This document shows, in pieces, positions 13,846 through 13,996 of a stretch of DNA of 13,996 nt. The DNA is from Thiobacillus sp. (lineage in GTDB: Bacteria; Pseudomonadota; Gammaproteobacteria; Burkholderiales; Thiobacillaceae), in the NCBI GenBank assembly GCA_024710445.1, contig JANJUT010000001.1, positions 1 through 13,996 on the forward strand, given 5' to 3'. A program made the position numbers and the translations under genes. Position 1 is the stretch's first letter; every line of letters starts with the position of its first letter. The notes under the pieces are model-generated. The model saw only the letters and a program-made list of their open reading frames with translations, ran no database searches and was not told where the DNA came from.

Positions 13846-13996
13846 CTAGGCGGTCACACCCGTTTCGGCCGGCAACTTGGCGTACACCAGTTTCAGCCCG
13901 GCCCCGGCAATGGTCTTCAGCAACTGGTCGGCCAGCGTCGCATCGACGAAAAACTCCACCACCACCGGCAACTCACCCGCCAGCTCAAAGAACCCG
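13846..13996 (-). CDS. small protein, C-terminal part, possibly P-II/DUF190-like
   Basis: An open frame enters from the right edge and ends at TAG (13848-13846); 49 complete residues are present. They begin GFFELAGELPVVVEFFVDAT and end KLPAETGVTA. The pattern ELPVVVEFFVDA, then a helix (LADQLLKTIAGAG), then a strand (LKLVYAKL) is like the second half of P-II-type or DUF190 ferredoxin-like proteins, which often sit beside membrane transporters. I base this on the strand-helix-strand shape and the phrase LPVVVE only, so it is tentative. The exporter gene starts 8 bases downstream, so both are probably in one operon. Confidence 0.5.
   Translation of the reverse strand, partial: GFFELAGELPVVVEFFVDATLADQLLKTIAGAGLKLVYAKLPAETGVTA

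Overview
The window looks like GC-rich (about 60% or more G+C) chromosomal DNA from a betaproteobacterium. The grounds are high-GC codon use, gene families typical of that class (a two-domain SpmA/SpmB membrane protein, an AmpE/CobD-like protein, a DnrO-like secreted protein) and promoters with -10 boxes such as TATAAT in a GC-rich setting. I cannot name the genus. It reads as ordinary chromosome: no insertion sequence, phage gene, CRISPR array, rRNA or tRNA is visible. Gene density is high and no gene-free stretch exceeds 300 bases; the longest gap is about 270 bases, between cfa and ppx.

Layout. Bases 1-1955 (+) hold the end of an RlmA-like 23S rRNA methyltransferase, a family-6 (HDG) DNA glycosylase, a class I SAM methyltransferase and a small acidic protein of unknown function. 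Bases 2030-3227 (+) hold two separately promoted genes, a cytochrome b561 and a DnrO-like secreted protein. Each is preceded by the same leader, with a direct repeat CTTAAG-N5-TTTAAG that matches the PmrA/QseB-type response-regulator box, so they are probably co-regulated. Bases 3342-4573 (+) hold a glutathione transferase-like protein with a CPFC active site and a GFA-type zinc protein. Convergent to these is cfa, cyclopropane fatty acid synthase (-), with a compact set of palindromes in its promoter.

Bases 6095-10262 (-) form a tightly packed four-gene operon with overlaps or gaps of only a few bases. In transcription order it encodes a membrane-anchored GyrI-like protein, an AmpE/CobD-like membrane protein, an SpmA-SpmB fusion and a Ppx/GppA polyphosphatase. 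From the same divergent promoter region a secreted metallo-beta-lactamase-fold hydrolase runs on the + strand. It is followed by a diguanylate cyclase with a degenerate and an intact receiver domain plus GGEEF. At the right end, convergent to the cyclase, are a TauE/SafE (TSUP) exporter and, upstream of it, the cut-off 3' end of a small gene that may be P-II/DUF190-like (both -).

Taken together the window is mostly housekeeping, envelope and stress functions: lipid modification, polyphosphate and (p)ppGpp metabolism, c-di-GMP signalling, thiol chemistry and DNA repair. I saw no clearly new defence or mobile system. The most interesting signals are regulatory: the twin PmrA/QseB-type boxes, the palindrome cluster upstream of cfa, and the palindrome covering the ribosome binding site of the first gene in the ppx operon.
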